This document shows positions 1-10,999 of a DNA stretch of 64,000 nt, piece by piece; position 1 is the first letter of the stretch, and the number at the start of each line of letters is the position of its first letter. The stretch is taken from contig JASANG010002537.1 in NCBI GenBank assembly GCA_030248215.1, positions 310,001 through 374,000 of the forward strand, given 5' to 3'. The position numbers and the translations under genes are program-made. A model generated the notes under the pieces. It saw nothing but the letters and a program-made list of their open reading frames with translations. It searched no databases and was not told the DNA's origin. This DNA comes from Enoplolaimus lenunculus. Taxonomy: Eukaryota > Nematoda > Enoplea > Enoplida > Thoracostomopsidae.

Positions 1-3000
1 TTTGTAGCTGGAAAATGCCACATAAACTAATTATGACATTACACACCTTTGAACTACAATCGAAAGTTCACCAATTACATTGTCACTGGTATTTTACAAT
101 GTTCCGCGGAATGCTTGCCAGAATAGAGTGTTTGCAATTTGTTGAGCAGCATTTGAGTGCCATTTTCAGGTTTTTAATGTTTTGCAAAATCCAGCGAAGC
201 AGAAAAATCGCGGAAAACTATGCATTTTAACATTGTTTCTTGTGTTGTCCATAGCATTAGTTCTTGTTAATGTTTCGCTAGAACATGGTTCCAGATCCTA
301 GTGATGTCAGTTTGAACTGAGCGTGTAAAAAGTCAATTTAAAATGGTCCATATTGCACAATTTTGACAAGTATGCTTAATTCACTTGATAATTACATACA
401 AGCAACCCAAATATTACAATGGCATTCAAATCGTCTGACTCGGACAGATATGTGTTAAGTTTGAGTGATTGTTTGTGTTTTCATATCTGGGATTTATTTA
501 TTAATTATAATTGCTCGCTTGTTTGCAGCGATTAACGATTGCTATGAGCATTTTAATTACTAAAACAAAAAAAAAATATTTTTTCTACTTTCTAGGAGTT
601 TCTCTCCATCTTTTGAGTCGAGCCGAATGTTGCAAAACAATGTCCTTTTTTCAAAAACCGGATATTTTACACCGAATAGTCAATATAAAGCCAGTTGTAT
701 TGTAGGGGGCACATATGGGGAGCTAAGCGTCCGAGACAAATCTTACCCTCATATGGAACTGGTTTAGATTGTACTTACCATGCAATCTAAGTGCTGCTTT
801 TAACCTGAATCTATCACTCGCTAAAGTTGTGGGCAGGTGCGGATTCAGGATAGGATTTTCGTGTTGGCTTCGGATACTTTTGTGTTGCGAAGTTTTAAAG
901 TTTAAACCCGTTTTTATAAAATATTTCAACGTTTTTCAATTGCGTCGAAGGGAAGATTTTTTAATTTTGGGCCATAACCTCACCATATTTTTTGCCACTT
1001 TGACTAGAAAACACATTTTGAGATTTGTTCAACGATTTGGATCGTCAAACCACTTCAACACGGCAGGTCTGGTGTGGGGATACATTTCTCACCCCATTTG
1101 GTTCGGTCACACATTGTTAGTCAGACTATGGGTCTGGCTGTATGTACACTTTCGGTATACATTGGTACGGTGCAGGGTCGTGGTATCAATTTTCACGTGT
1201 TTGGCTTGCTCTCTCTGTCTTCGTTGCTTTTGTAAACTAAAACCGTACCAGGGGGGCCTTGGGCGAAAATATTTTATTTTTTTAAGAAATGTTTAATGAG
1301 CTTTTTTCGTGTGTGTTCGTCACGAGCGTTTACTGCTACATCAATTTTCAATTTATTGGGCGTGTTGTACTTTTAACGGTGCAGCGTAATGGACCTTCGA
1401 GAGTCTGTACACTTTATGTGCCATTTTTCCTTCTTTATATATCTAAGCTTGACGGCAAGATATATAACAAGTACATGGGGGTTCACTTTGGAATACATTT
1501 CAACTTTTCTGGAGGGATAATAAAAATAAGCACTATTATAAGCTTTAGAAATTTAACCTACTGTTTGGTAGATGCGAAATAATTGTCTGGCTCGCTATCG
1601 TCATCCATCGCAGCAAAAAGTTTAACTTCAAACGATTCCCTCCAACAAATTAAATGCCAGGCTGTCCCTGTACCCAGTCGCACGTTTTGTTTGTGTCCCA
1701 AAAGTTTTTCCTGGATGACTGGCACAAATATGAACGCAGGGTAGACCGAAAACACCATCCCAACGTATTAAAGCGTGCTAATAACGGGACTATATTTGAT
1801 ATATAATTTTATGTTTATTTTTAATTTGAGCCAATGAACTGCAAAAAGTCAATGAAAATCGTTTCGAATCTGAGCTGAGCGCTCGCCTGACTCCCGTTTG
1901 ACGACGAGTCAAATCCCAGACATTAAGCCAGTCTTTTTTTTTGCTGGGTCTCAGTGTTCCTTGGTTGATCTTGACACAAAATGTGTATTTTGCGTATTAA
2001 AATGTGTGGCATATTGTGTTTCCGTCTGGATGGTTCACTTAATAGCCACGTGAATTTCACATGTCTTCTAAGCGTTCTGGGTACAGCTTTTAGTTGGACT
2101 CTTTTTTTACGACACAAAAGATGATAATTGATACGTCTTCAAGTTGAGCGGTACATTGACAACGAACGAAAGCGCTAATGGTTCGGGCACTTTTGACCAA
2201 ATTGACGCACAGACCTGTGTAGTTGTTATTACCTATTTATCTGGGCACAAAATATTGAATAAACCAGGTAATAAACCAGGTTAGAAACTGGGCGGTCTGA
2301 AAAAAATAATTGTTGTTCAGAAAAGACCCAAACAGCAACTCAACGAAGTGGGTTTAGACTAAGAAACAGGGTATTGAATAGTTTATGACTGTTTGCTGGC
2401 TTTTTCTGCTGGTTTTTCCTGCGTTGTTCAAATAGATTGAGTCACTGTGATTAGTCAGCGACTACGGAAATAATTAAAGGGTCTAAAGCGGATGCTACTT
2501 TATCATACTTATTTTTTAAGTTATGCGGTGTCGGTATCATTTGTTCAAGTGATTTGGCTTGCATGCTAAAATCTGAAGCAGATGTTGTCAAAATAAAATT
2601 TCGCTTGGTTTCAAAAAAATAGAATAGTTTTCGCTCGTCAAATATGCACGTTTTAATTCCAAATATTCAAACGTATCTGAAATTTGGTGTTTTTATAATG
2701 ATTTTCTATATTGGGAAATGAAGAGAGAAACATTATAAAGTTGCCTAGCTGGAACTTATATGGTAACAGATTGAAAATCTAGTATGCGAATTTTGAACAC
2801 ATCGCGAACACGAACCGGTAAAAAATGATTCGGCGCTCTGATTGGTTATAATTGTTTTAAATCAGAATAAAATTTGTTTAGCAAATGGCACAAGCCTGTG
2901 ATCGTTGATCGCTGACTGTTTTGTACTACCCGTTCCACAGACGGAAAATAGCGAATTGGTGTTTTCAGAAAGTTTAGAAGACATATTTGCCGAGCTCGCT

Positions 3001-3030
3001 ATATATATGGTTGCCGGAGTTAGGAGGACG
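1..3030. other. Intergenic, no recognised gene
   Basis: No reading frame here starts with ATG, has protein-like composition and continues through plausible splice sites. The longest open stretch (769-1296) contains no ATG. I see no clear terminal inverted repeats either. Treated as non-coding. Confidence 0.5.
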
Positions 3031-3190
3031 GTCACGTAGCCAAGGGGGGCCAAGTGGGCCCAGCCCCCTCCCCTTGAAAACTTTTGCCCCCCCTAGAAAG
3101 TTTTCAACCTTGCTTGTAACTCATTGCGAACCCTTGAATGCCCGTTCTAAAAAATTTTTAGCCCTCCTAGCAAGGTGGTGAGCTGGCCTG
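3031..3190 (+). mobile_element. hAT-like MITE, GTAGCCA family, copy 1
   Basis: Short GC-rich element beginning with a CGTAGCCAAGG-type end and closing with GAGCTGGCCTG. The interior has CCCC-flanked AAAATTTT blocks and the phrase CAACCTTGCTTGTAA, shared with the copies at 4925, 8836 and 23124. It has no coding capacity. The family assignment rests on the better-preserved copy at 4925-5102, which has an 8-bp target duplication. Confidence 0.6.
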
Positions 3191-3955
3191 TAGGTGGACC
3201 TTAAATATTCCCCAGTATCAGCGGTTTAAAATAATTGTATATATACTCTAGTTTAGCGAGCAAATGATTTACGTAAATATTTTATATCGAATTGCGTTTT
3301 TTGTAAAATGACATCAAATCTGTCTCTGAGTGTCTAGGAAACGCGAAAATAGTTTTGATGTTGTTGCAGTTGTTGAAAGTGCATCTGTGACATTTAGTAC
3401 GCCCGCACTACAACTGCAATCACAATAATTGAAGGTTGAAGCAAGCAATGTCAACAATTTGTTGAATTTCATGCATTCATTCTCTTTTACATGCAGTTAT
3501 TTGTTGTCTTGCTACAGCATTGTGTGTTATAAGTGTTGTTACAGTAGAAATCTTTCGACAAATTATAATTGTAGCTTAACAATTTCACTTTTGTTCATTT
3601 TGCAAGGCGCATTTTTATGGATGGTAATCCTATGCGATGAGTGCAATTATCTTTGCCCAAAAAAGCAGAAAAGTTGACGTTTTGTTGGCTTTGCTAGCGA
3701 GCTTTCTTCACTGTCGTATATCGCGCAAGCCGTTGACAGAAACTTCTGGATCCGCCACTGACAATTTAGTTTTAAGGGTACCATGCAATTTTCTGTGACG
3801 CATGTGAACACATCATTTTTGGTCACTATTCAGAAATAAGTTACCAACCGCTTTGACCAGTTGTTCCGTAGTTTTATAAATGACATTTTTTAAAGTATTC
3901 GGACCGAAATGCTTAGAACATAAAACCACATTAATATATGTCTGAGATTATACGA

Positions 3956-4080
3956 AAAATTTTGCCCCCCCCCCACCATTTGAAAATGTTAATTCTTGCT
4001 TGTAAGCCATTGAAAAACCTTGTATGCCCATCTGAAAAAATTTTGACCCCCGCTAGTAAGGAATACTGGCTACGGGCCTG
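3956..4080 (+). mobile_element. hAT-like MITE, GTAGCCA family, 5'-truncated copy
   Basis: Matches the right two thirds of the family, from the poly-C block through TTGCTTGTAAGCCATTG to the intact terminus GGCTACGGGCCTG. The left terminus is missing or too diverged to see. Confidence 0.55.
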
Positions 4081-4924
4081 TATCTACCAATTGAACGGTT
4101 TTGTCAATCATTTGTGACAACTAACGCCTGAATTGCTATTATTAATCTAATCGTTTTTCATATCTTACTAGGTCAAGTTTACCTATGTCCAAAAAACGCA
4201 GGCGTTATGTTTGCTAATCTAGTTTTTTGACTAAAGTTTTTCGTCGTAAAACCAGGCTTGTAAACGCGAAAACCAAGTATTAGCTATGTAATTTTGCCGC
4301 CTTGCGCATATTGTGTATATTGTTCAAATTTCTAATCCTACAGACCGTCATCAGGGACTTAGTGATAATAATGATGATAAATTTGATTGGTTAATGGTGC
4401 CAGCCGTTCTGTCAACCTGGCGTTGTCGACCTTTGCACTATTTAAGGTTTAGATAAAGTTTACTTCGCGTAAATAACAAGGCAATATATTGTTAAAATTT
4501 CCGTGTAATATATTTTAGTTTCTAAACCTTAGTTTGGCGTAACTTTGGAAATACCAATTGACTACTAAACTTGATTTGTCCACAGGTACGCGCACGTGAT
4601 TTTTTTCAGCTGTGTTAGCTGTCTTGTAACCGTGTATTCTTGCTTCTGGAGGAAATTCAATTGAAAGCTGTCGATATGAACTTCTGTTCAGAACTCGTAT
4701 TAATTCAACGCACAAAATGTGCCACATTTACAACGTGACCGTTCACTAATTTTAAAGTCATACAAACAAGCAAATTACGAACTGTTGATAGGTGCTACAT
4801 ACATTAGAGAACAGGGCTCTGATATGAGAAATTAGAATTACCAATGTGATATGAAATCGAAAAATTATTTTTTTCGTAGATACCTTTCTGTTGTAGAACC
4901 GATGTCGTATATCTTGACCGTCGG

Positions 4925-5102
4925 CGGGCCCGTAGCCAAGAGGGGCAGGGGGCTCACCCCCCTGAACAAATTTTAGCTTCCCCCTGAACAAATTTGGGCC
5001 CCCCTAGATTTTCAACCTTGCGTGTAATTCATTGAAAATCTTTAAATGCCCCTCCTGAAATTTTTTAGCCCCCTCTAGCAAGGTGAGCTGGCTACGAGCC
5101 TG
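4925..5102 (+). mobile_element. hAT-like MITE with 8-bp target duplication
   Basis: The ends are CGGGCCCGTAGCC on the left and GGCTACGAGCCTG on the right, an imperfect inverted repeat of the form CAGGCYCGTAGCC. Flanks are ACCGTCGG (4917-4924) and ACCCTCGG (5103-5110), an 8-bp duplication with one change. An 8-bp duplication and CAGG-type termini are typical of the hAT superfamily. There is no transposase, so it is non-autonomous. Confidence 0.75.
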
Positions 5103-5755
5103 ACCCTCGGCATGCCATTTCTGAATATATATAGCTGAAATAGCATTATACGTTTCAGAAGTAAATAGAAACTTTAGACGTTTCGAAGAGTTTGTAATTT
5201 CAAAATTTAATTTGTACCTCTAAGGAGTGATACGACCTATATCTCCGAATACTTCGTCAACTTCAATGAAATAGTTCGACTCATTATCCGAACATGTTTC
5301 GATCAGCTGCAACGAAAGCAACTTCTGCAATATTGTCTGCAAACAGTACAACGTGTTCGCAATTGACTGCTGCTGCTCGGCAACAAAGCTCGCAGCATGC
5401 AATTAAGTAAAGTGATTTGTCAACATACTGCTTAGTTTGAGTGCTTTTTTAATTAAAAGCGCTTCCGCCGAAATTAAAAAAAAAACTTAATTTGAGTTCG
5501 CAATATCAGCTAAACATTTCGCACAACAAAGTACTTCGAATTCTAGTAACTAATAGTGCTCAAGACTCCGTTATATCTTTTATCGCTCGTGCTTTTCAAA
5601 TTCAAACAACGATCTTAATCTAAACAGGAGGTTTTAAAGTCATGCGTTTGAATGGTTGTTCGAACAGTCTGGGATCAAATTGTAAAGTTGAAAACATTCC
5701 GAAACGATTTTGCTTGTTGAAATGCTACTCAACCTGCCTCGACGCGCTGATCACT

Positions 5756-5834
5756 TGTAGGAGCGTATACAACGGGAGGGATAGAGGTTACATATATATT
5801 AACCTTTATCACTCTCCTTGTATACGCTCCTGTA
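5756..5834. ncRNA. Long hairpin, possible pre-miRNA
   Basis: Two 35-base arms (5756-5790 and 5800-5834) fold on each other around a 9-base AT-rich loop (catatatat). On the plus strand there are four differences from perfect pairing in the body of the stem: two G-U wobbles, one C-C and one G-A mismatch, plus two changes near the base. Size, loop and imperfect pairing fit an animal microRNA precursor. A very small palindromic transposon is the main alternative, because TGTA occurs at both ends. Confidence 0.4.
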
Positions 5835-6031
5835 AGTGCGTATATATTTATATTTTAATATTATATCAGTGACGTGTCCAGAAGGTTGGGGTCCAATGAG
5901 TAAGGTCCCGTCCCTGCTCATAAGACCGAAATTAAAATGAAACTTAGTACACTATAGTAAATGCAGTATTTAGTATACCCTAAGAGATCAACAAATTCAT
6001 GTTGCAAATAATATTCCACACTGAAATCGTA

Positions 6032-6235
6032 CTCTCTAAAAACTTAAACTTAAATTATAGCTTACGCAAGCTTGAATATTAGTTCAAGTAAAACTTTTAA
6101 ATGACTGACTGCGCGGACTAACTAAACTATAATTGTAACTTTAATTTTAGACTAACATATTTTAAGTGTAACACGAGTTTAAATTAAATTTTGTTTTAAT
6201 TTAAGTAACAAGTGCAACCGTATCTCAGATTATCC
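6032..6235 (+). repeat. CTCTAAA-AACTTAA dispersed repeat, copy 1
   Basis: Begins ACTCTCTAAAAACTTAA and runs through long stretches of ctTAAgcTTAA-like sequence, ending with the phrase AACAAGTGCARCCGTATCT that is also in the 16561 copy. Three copies occur in the window (6032, 16561, 27332). The 16561 copy shows inverted termini. It lies just 5' of the acetyltransferase gene. Confidence 0.55.
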
Positions 6236-6307
6236 ACAGGTCGCAAACTGTGTTCATATCGAAAACCAACTTTCTGAACGACAAATTTCAGATAAGTCTT
6301 GTTGTGT

Positions 6308-9191
6308 ATGAAATGGTTCCGTTCTCAAAACTTATCCAATCATTCAAATTTCAGATACGTCGAACCAATATCCGAACTTTATCGGCACGATCACGACGAT
6401 CGATGTGGGACATCATCCACTCGGGCGGACGCTCAACCTCGACTGATCAACTTTAATCGGTTAACCGGTGACCATGTCGAATCTGTCCTGTCATTGTATC
6501 TTGGCCCTTATCTTGATATTGAACCGTTGAATCGTGCAGTTGGATTGACTCGGCGAGAAGCGCAAACGTCGTATCGAGAAATGTTAGATAACGCCGCACG
6601 CGATGGCAACAGTTTTGTTGCGGTCGACGAAGATCGTGAGAAAGTTGTTGGTGCGATTATTAACGAGAAACAACTGGTAAGTTTGCGTCGCACGGTACGA
6701 ACAATATAATCAAGTTCTGGAAATTGCATCAAACCAAACAGATAATCACTGTGGCAGAATTTAGAATTGCACTTTGTTCGGAAGGTATACACTCCTAAAA
6801 TGAAATCTTAGCCACACCTCGAATTAAGGACTGAAAATTAAGGGTAATTAAAATTAAGGGTAATTAAAATGAAGGGTAATTAGAATTAAGGGTAATTAAA
6901 ATTAAGGGTAATTAAAATTAAGGGTAATTAAAATTAAGGGTAATTAAAATGATTAAGCGTAATTAAAATAAAGGGTAATTAAAATAAAGGCTAATTAAAA
7001 TAAAGGGTAATTAAAATTAATGCTTAGGCTTACGAATACGCTTAATCTACTGTTACGCCCTTTGAAGTAACATTGGACAACCAATTAATAATATAATGTG
7101 TCGCTCGCTATGCAACACATTGAGCAACAACTTGAGCACCAAGCAAAAGCTTAATAACAAACCAAATTCTATTGTTTTGTTGAAAATTGTTTTAATTAAC
7201 AATTTTGTTCGTTTTTGCAGCGTGGCCGCTATCTTTACACAAGTCGTACCAGTGATAAGCTTGCACGAATACATGCGTTTTTGCGATTTGTCGAAGGTGA
7301 CGCGTTTGCACAGTTGCCACACGCTCAAATGATACTCAAGATACAATCTGCAGTTGTACGACAGGGATACCAAAATCATGGTATGTCAGTCGTGTATGCA
7401 AATGAGATTTGATTAAAATGCTCGTAGTTATTTTGTAAGTTTGAAAATGATACTATTCGACAACAGCTTGCAGTTGTAGGTAAATTACAGGTCAAAGTTT
7501 TAGTGCTAGCTGTAGCACTTATCGTTACATAATACTAGCAAGCTTGCTTGCTGAGAAAGGTACGCTATGTGTGGCGTGAATGAAAAATTTCGCAATGCCG
7601 CAAGTTTACTTTGTCTGAAGCAAGTGTATGGTGTACAGAACTACGTAAGCTTTGATTTTCACGTTCGACGTTCGCAAAACTTTAACCCTTTCACTCATAG
7701 AGTATACTATAAGCAACTAAATACAATAATGTACGAGAAATACACATACTGTGAGCAGTGTTTAACGTTTATAACATATGCGCAGATCGTGAGAGCCCTC
7801 TCGGGCTCGAGCGTCAAGCTCCTATAGCTCAGTGGTCATCGTAAACGCCTCCCTACCATGAGACTGGGGATCGAATCTTACCTTCAAATTACATTTCATA
7901 TGAAATTGAAAATATTCATGTGAGAAAGGGTTGAGACAACAAGTGATGGATGCTGCACACATCTGAGAATATTGAACGGTGTTAAATCAATGAATATTGA
8001 TTGAAATATTTCTGCAATTTTATGGTCGTTTGTAGTATTTAAGTTGACTTGAAATTCATAGCTACCTAGCAGCTATTGTGTGTTTTATTTTTGTTTCAGG
8101 AATTGGTAACATGTTAATGCAGATGTCAGTTGATCGAGCGATACAAGAACAGTGCGATTACATCACAGGCATCGCAACATCACCTCTCATTCAGAATATG
8201 CTGTATTTCAAGCTTGGGTTTCGGCCAGTTTGGTAAAAAACTTTAATATTTAACACTTGTGTAGAATTGTGTTGATATTACCATTGAAATTTAGACATTA
8301 GTGTTGCCCATAATGATACGGTGTTGTATATATTTCGTGTCAAATTCAATTTCAAGCTAGCGTTCTAAACCAACAGGTGTTCAACTGGACGGCATTTACC
8401 AATCTCATACAGCTATGTAAGGTGGCTGGTTGAAGCCGATGGGTCTCTTACTCCCTATAGATGGAAGTTTGTATTACACATACGTAACAGTAATTGTAAA
8501 ACAGTGTACATTGTTTTTTATCGTACAGTTTGCAGTTAGGTGCTTATAGTATACTCGATGCGACGAGGGTAACAGTTATGGCACTCTTTTCTGGTAAGTG
8601 CTCGCCAGTCGGCGTTTGCCCAAAAATGGTTGAATTTTGAAAAAAATTCATATTTGTTAGCTTCAGACATTAGCAAAGGTATGAGAAGCTGAAATACGAA
8701 AAATTTGTAAAATCCGGCCATTTCTGGGCAAACGCCGGCCTGGCGGGCACGTAACAGAAAAGAGCCTATTTTTTACTAAATTACAATTACATAAAGCATG
8801 CATCCTTTATTGATCCGTGATCAGGAAACAAAATGCAGTCCCGCAGCCCGCTCACCGAGCTGCGGAGCTAAAAGATTTTCACCAGGGGCATACAAGGGTT
8901 TTCGTTGACGTACAAGCAAGGTTGAAGATTTTCTAGAGGGAGCAAACTTTTTCCAACGGTGCTGAACCTTTCCTGGCCGTCTTCTGGCTAAGAATCCGAA
9001 TAGATAACGGTACCAACAGTGTTGTCTGTTGTACATTACATTTGTGTTAAAAAATTGTGTACAGGTCATGCAGTACAATGACATATGCCGAAGAAGACAC
9101 ACAAGAAATGCCGTTCCAGTGTATTGCACATTCGTCACCATCCGTAGTATTTATGGCACGCAATCTTGTTGAACAGCCTGAACAGTACTAA
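6308..9191 (+). CDS. Arylalkylamine N-acetyltransferase-like GNAT enzyme, 4 exons
   Basis: Exons 6308-6676, 7221-7380, 8100-8232 and 9065-9191, all with GT/AG junctions in frame, give 262 residues. The protein resembles invertebrate arylalkylamine (dopamine or serotonin) N-acetyltransferases, which move acetyl from acetyl-CoA to amines in the cytosol. The N-terminal block includes EPLNRAVGL (residues 72-80), where this family has a conserved EPL. QNHGIG (174-179) fits the acetyl-CoA pyrophosphate loop, and YFKLGF (212-217) is the conserved GNAT motif B end. Exon 4 was found by frame: it completes a Trp codon and adds about 41 residues (from TYAEEDTQEM to QPEQY), as expected after KLGF. The start is uncertain: ATG at 6308 is usable, but a good acceptor at 6354 would join an unseen 5' exon. 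The substrate cannot be read from sequence. Confidence 0.8.
6836..7019 (+). repeat. 16-bp minisatellite in GNAT intron 1
   Basis: About eleven head-to-tail copies of AATTAAAATTAAGGGT with scattered substitutions (AAGGCT, AAGCGT, GAAGGGT variants). It lies wholly within the first intron of the acetyltransferase gene. Confidence 0.9.
7684..7932 (+). mobile_element. tRNA-like element with terminal inverted repeats, copy 1
   Basis: Starts AACCCTTTCACTCA and ends TGTGAGAAAGGGTT, an inverted pair. Inside lies a tRNA-like pol III promoter: an A box TAGCTCAGTGG (7824-7834) and a B box GGGATCGAATC (7867-7877), separated by roughly the spacing of a tRNA gene. The GAGCGTCAAGCT and CCTCTCGGGCTCGA phrases recur in the copies at 10771 and 25478. 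It sits in intron 2 of the acetyltransferase gene. It could be a tRNA-derived SINE or a MITE that captured a tRNA. Confidence 0.6.
8336..8579 (-). mobile_element. tRNA-like TIR element, degenerate copy
   Basis: Shares CAAATTCAATTTCAAGCTAG near its left end with the 25478 copy, and the right-hand phrase TTTGCAGTTAGGTGCTTATAGTAT with the copies at 25478 and 34060. The tRNA-like core is eroded. It lies in intron 3 of the acetyltransferase gene and directly abuts the next element at 8580. Confidence 0.45.
8580..8766 (+). mobile_element. 187-bp MITE with about 42-bp inverted termini
   Basis: The first and last 42 or so bases are inverted copies with a few changes: the left end carries CGGCGTTTGCCCA and the right end TGGGCAAACGCCG, continuing outward to GGCACTCTTTTCTG and CAGAAAAGAGCC. 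The flanks share TAT. There is no coding capacity. It lies in intron 3 of the acetyltransferase gene. Confidence 0.75.
8836..8993 (-). mobile_element. hAT-like MITE, GTAGCCA family, reverse copy
   Basis: The reverse complement matches the family interior (TTTTCAACCTTGCTTGTA, then AACGAAAACCCTTGTATGCCC). Both termini are eroded. It lies in intron 3 of the acetyltransferase gene, 72 bases or more before the exon 4 acceptor. Confidence 0.55.
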
Positions 9192-10224
9192 TTGTGACAA
9201 AATATGTACGCGTAATTTGATCAATGGTTTACCGCCACTTGTGGCTGAAATTTTAAATTCTAAAGACAAGAGTGTTGAATTTAAGGGCATTTAAGTAAAA
9301 AATATATAAATGAATAACTTTCGGGATTTGTGGATTCGTGAGCTAACGCTTTAATGCTGGATGTTGATTTTTAGGACTCCAGATACACCAAATAGGCTGT
9401 AAAGATTTTATAGTCGATTCTTTGTGGTCTATGAATTTAGCATTATGGGTCACTTTACACGCGTTTCTCGCACTGTTGTCTCTTCTTTGCAGTGAGGTTT
9501 AGGCCTAGTAATGTACGTGCGTAGGCAACTGTTACGTATCTCAAAGCAAAACAATTGCCCAACAATTCTGTGCTCTTGGCCGATTGAAGTTGTGATACAC
9601 TATTATATAGTGATTGGACTTTAATGCTGCAATGTTACGTTCGGTGTATTTGTCAGCGATATATACATATATAATATATTGTAAATATTTTTAAGTTAAT
9701 TATATCTGCACTTAAAATGTATTTTTAAAATTCCCGCATTTAAAGTTTGGAAATCGTATATTTTCCGTAATTTTCAACAATTGACTACTTAAGATTATAG
9801 AAAATGTTTATTTTGAATTGTGTCAAAACAATACAATTGCGATTTAATTTTAATTTTGTTTGGAAAAGTTGTTCCGTTTACTACAGAAGTGATGTTCGTG
9901 TACAATTTTAATGAAATGGGGAAAAACTCGTTGCAGGAATTATCATTTTGTGTGAATGAATCGATTGATATAATTGCTATCTGCTGGTCTATACCTTTAT
10001 TATCTTGGTCGGCTCCGAAGTGGTTCAGGGATATACGTATACAGCTTTTTGTTTAAGTTCTGTTTTACAATTGTTTATAGAATGGAACCCCAACTTTTGC
10101 GTTATAGTACAACTGCACGAGCCGTTCAGTGTTGCACTATTAATGCTTAAGCTGTGGTATAAATAATCTGTAAAACGTTTTACGACCGGGTATCATGTAA
10201 TGGCTTCTTACAACTATATGACCG

Positions 10225-10370
10225 GTAAATCTAAGCCTAAGCGTAAGTATGAGCTTATTCCTAAGCAAAAGCCTAAACCTAAGCAAAATGATTACTCAAT
10301 GTCAAAGGTTAAACTTTACTGTATTGCAGTCTCACAGAAAAACGTTCCACCCCTGATATTTACATAGGCC
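10225..10370 (+). repeat. GGCC-TIR element with TTAGGC-like array
   Basis: Contains degenerate CCTAAG units and the family's right end CCCCTGATATTTACATAGGCC. The left terminus is too diverged to place. See the copies at 12672 and 23696 for the family structure. Confidence 0.5.
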
Positions 10371-10770
10371 GTGGTTTAGCTTCGAAAGATTACTACTCTT
10401 CGTTTTTGATATTATGTTCTATGCTTTTTGGGTTTTTGGGTTTGTTACAAAAATAGGTTTTTATTGCTATATTTGTAATGGTTTCTAAATTTATTCAATG
10501 TTATATGAAGTATATACTCAGTTTGTGTTGAGGGCTTTAAGGCGGACATTAAACGCAACTATTAAGGTTATGTTGATTCATTAAAGCACAAAGCATAATT
10601 ACGAATGTTTGAGCCTGGTTTGTACAATTTTGGAGCTGTCTTTATTGCCTTTCAGCTACATCCTGGGTAGTAATATATTTGTTGTACAAAAAAATTTTGT
10701 GTTCCATGGGTCTACTTCGTACCAATAAAATCTCAATTAGTTTGTTTTTGTTGACCTTTTAATTAGAGAC

Positions 10771-10999
10771 ATACTTTTATGCTAGGATTCGAACTCCAGT
10801 GACTGGAGTGGGAGACGTATACCATCACCACTCAGCTATAGCAGCTTGACGCTCGAGCCCGAGGCGGCTGTCACGTCTTGTGGTGATTTAGTACTATGTA
10901 TACTTGTTGCAATTGTTAAACACGGTGCGATATATATTATTTAACGTATATACACTGCGCTTAGTTGCCTATAGGCAACTCAATGTGAGAAGGGGTTAA
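10771..10999 (-). mobile_element. tRNA-like TIR element, reverse copy
   Basis: On the minus strand the order is AACCCCTTCTCACATTG terminus, GGGCTCGAGCGTCAAGC, A box TAGCTGAGTGGTGATGG and B box GAGTTCGAATCC. This B box is the best match to the pol III consensus among the copies. The opposite terminus is eroded. Confidence 0.6.

Noticed and set aside
769-1296. 175-codon open frame, the longest near the window start
   Set aside because: It contains no ATG at all and has a Cys/Phe/Leu/Arg composition without motifs. One frame of this length is not surprising in 64 kb on six frames.
1558-1758. 66-codon minus-strand frame with an acidic end (AMDDDSEPDNYF)
   Set aside because: It looks somewhat protein-like, but no flanking exons, family motif or promoter could be found.
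4515-4727. 70-codon minus-strand frame after a GAACAG acceptor
   Set aside because: No recognisable similarity and no linked exons. It might belong with 5220-5402, but I could not join them.
6508-6792. 94-codon minus-strand frame over GNAT exon 1
   Set aside because: Antisense shadow of the coding exon, whose family motifs lie on the plus strand.
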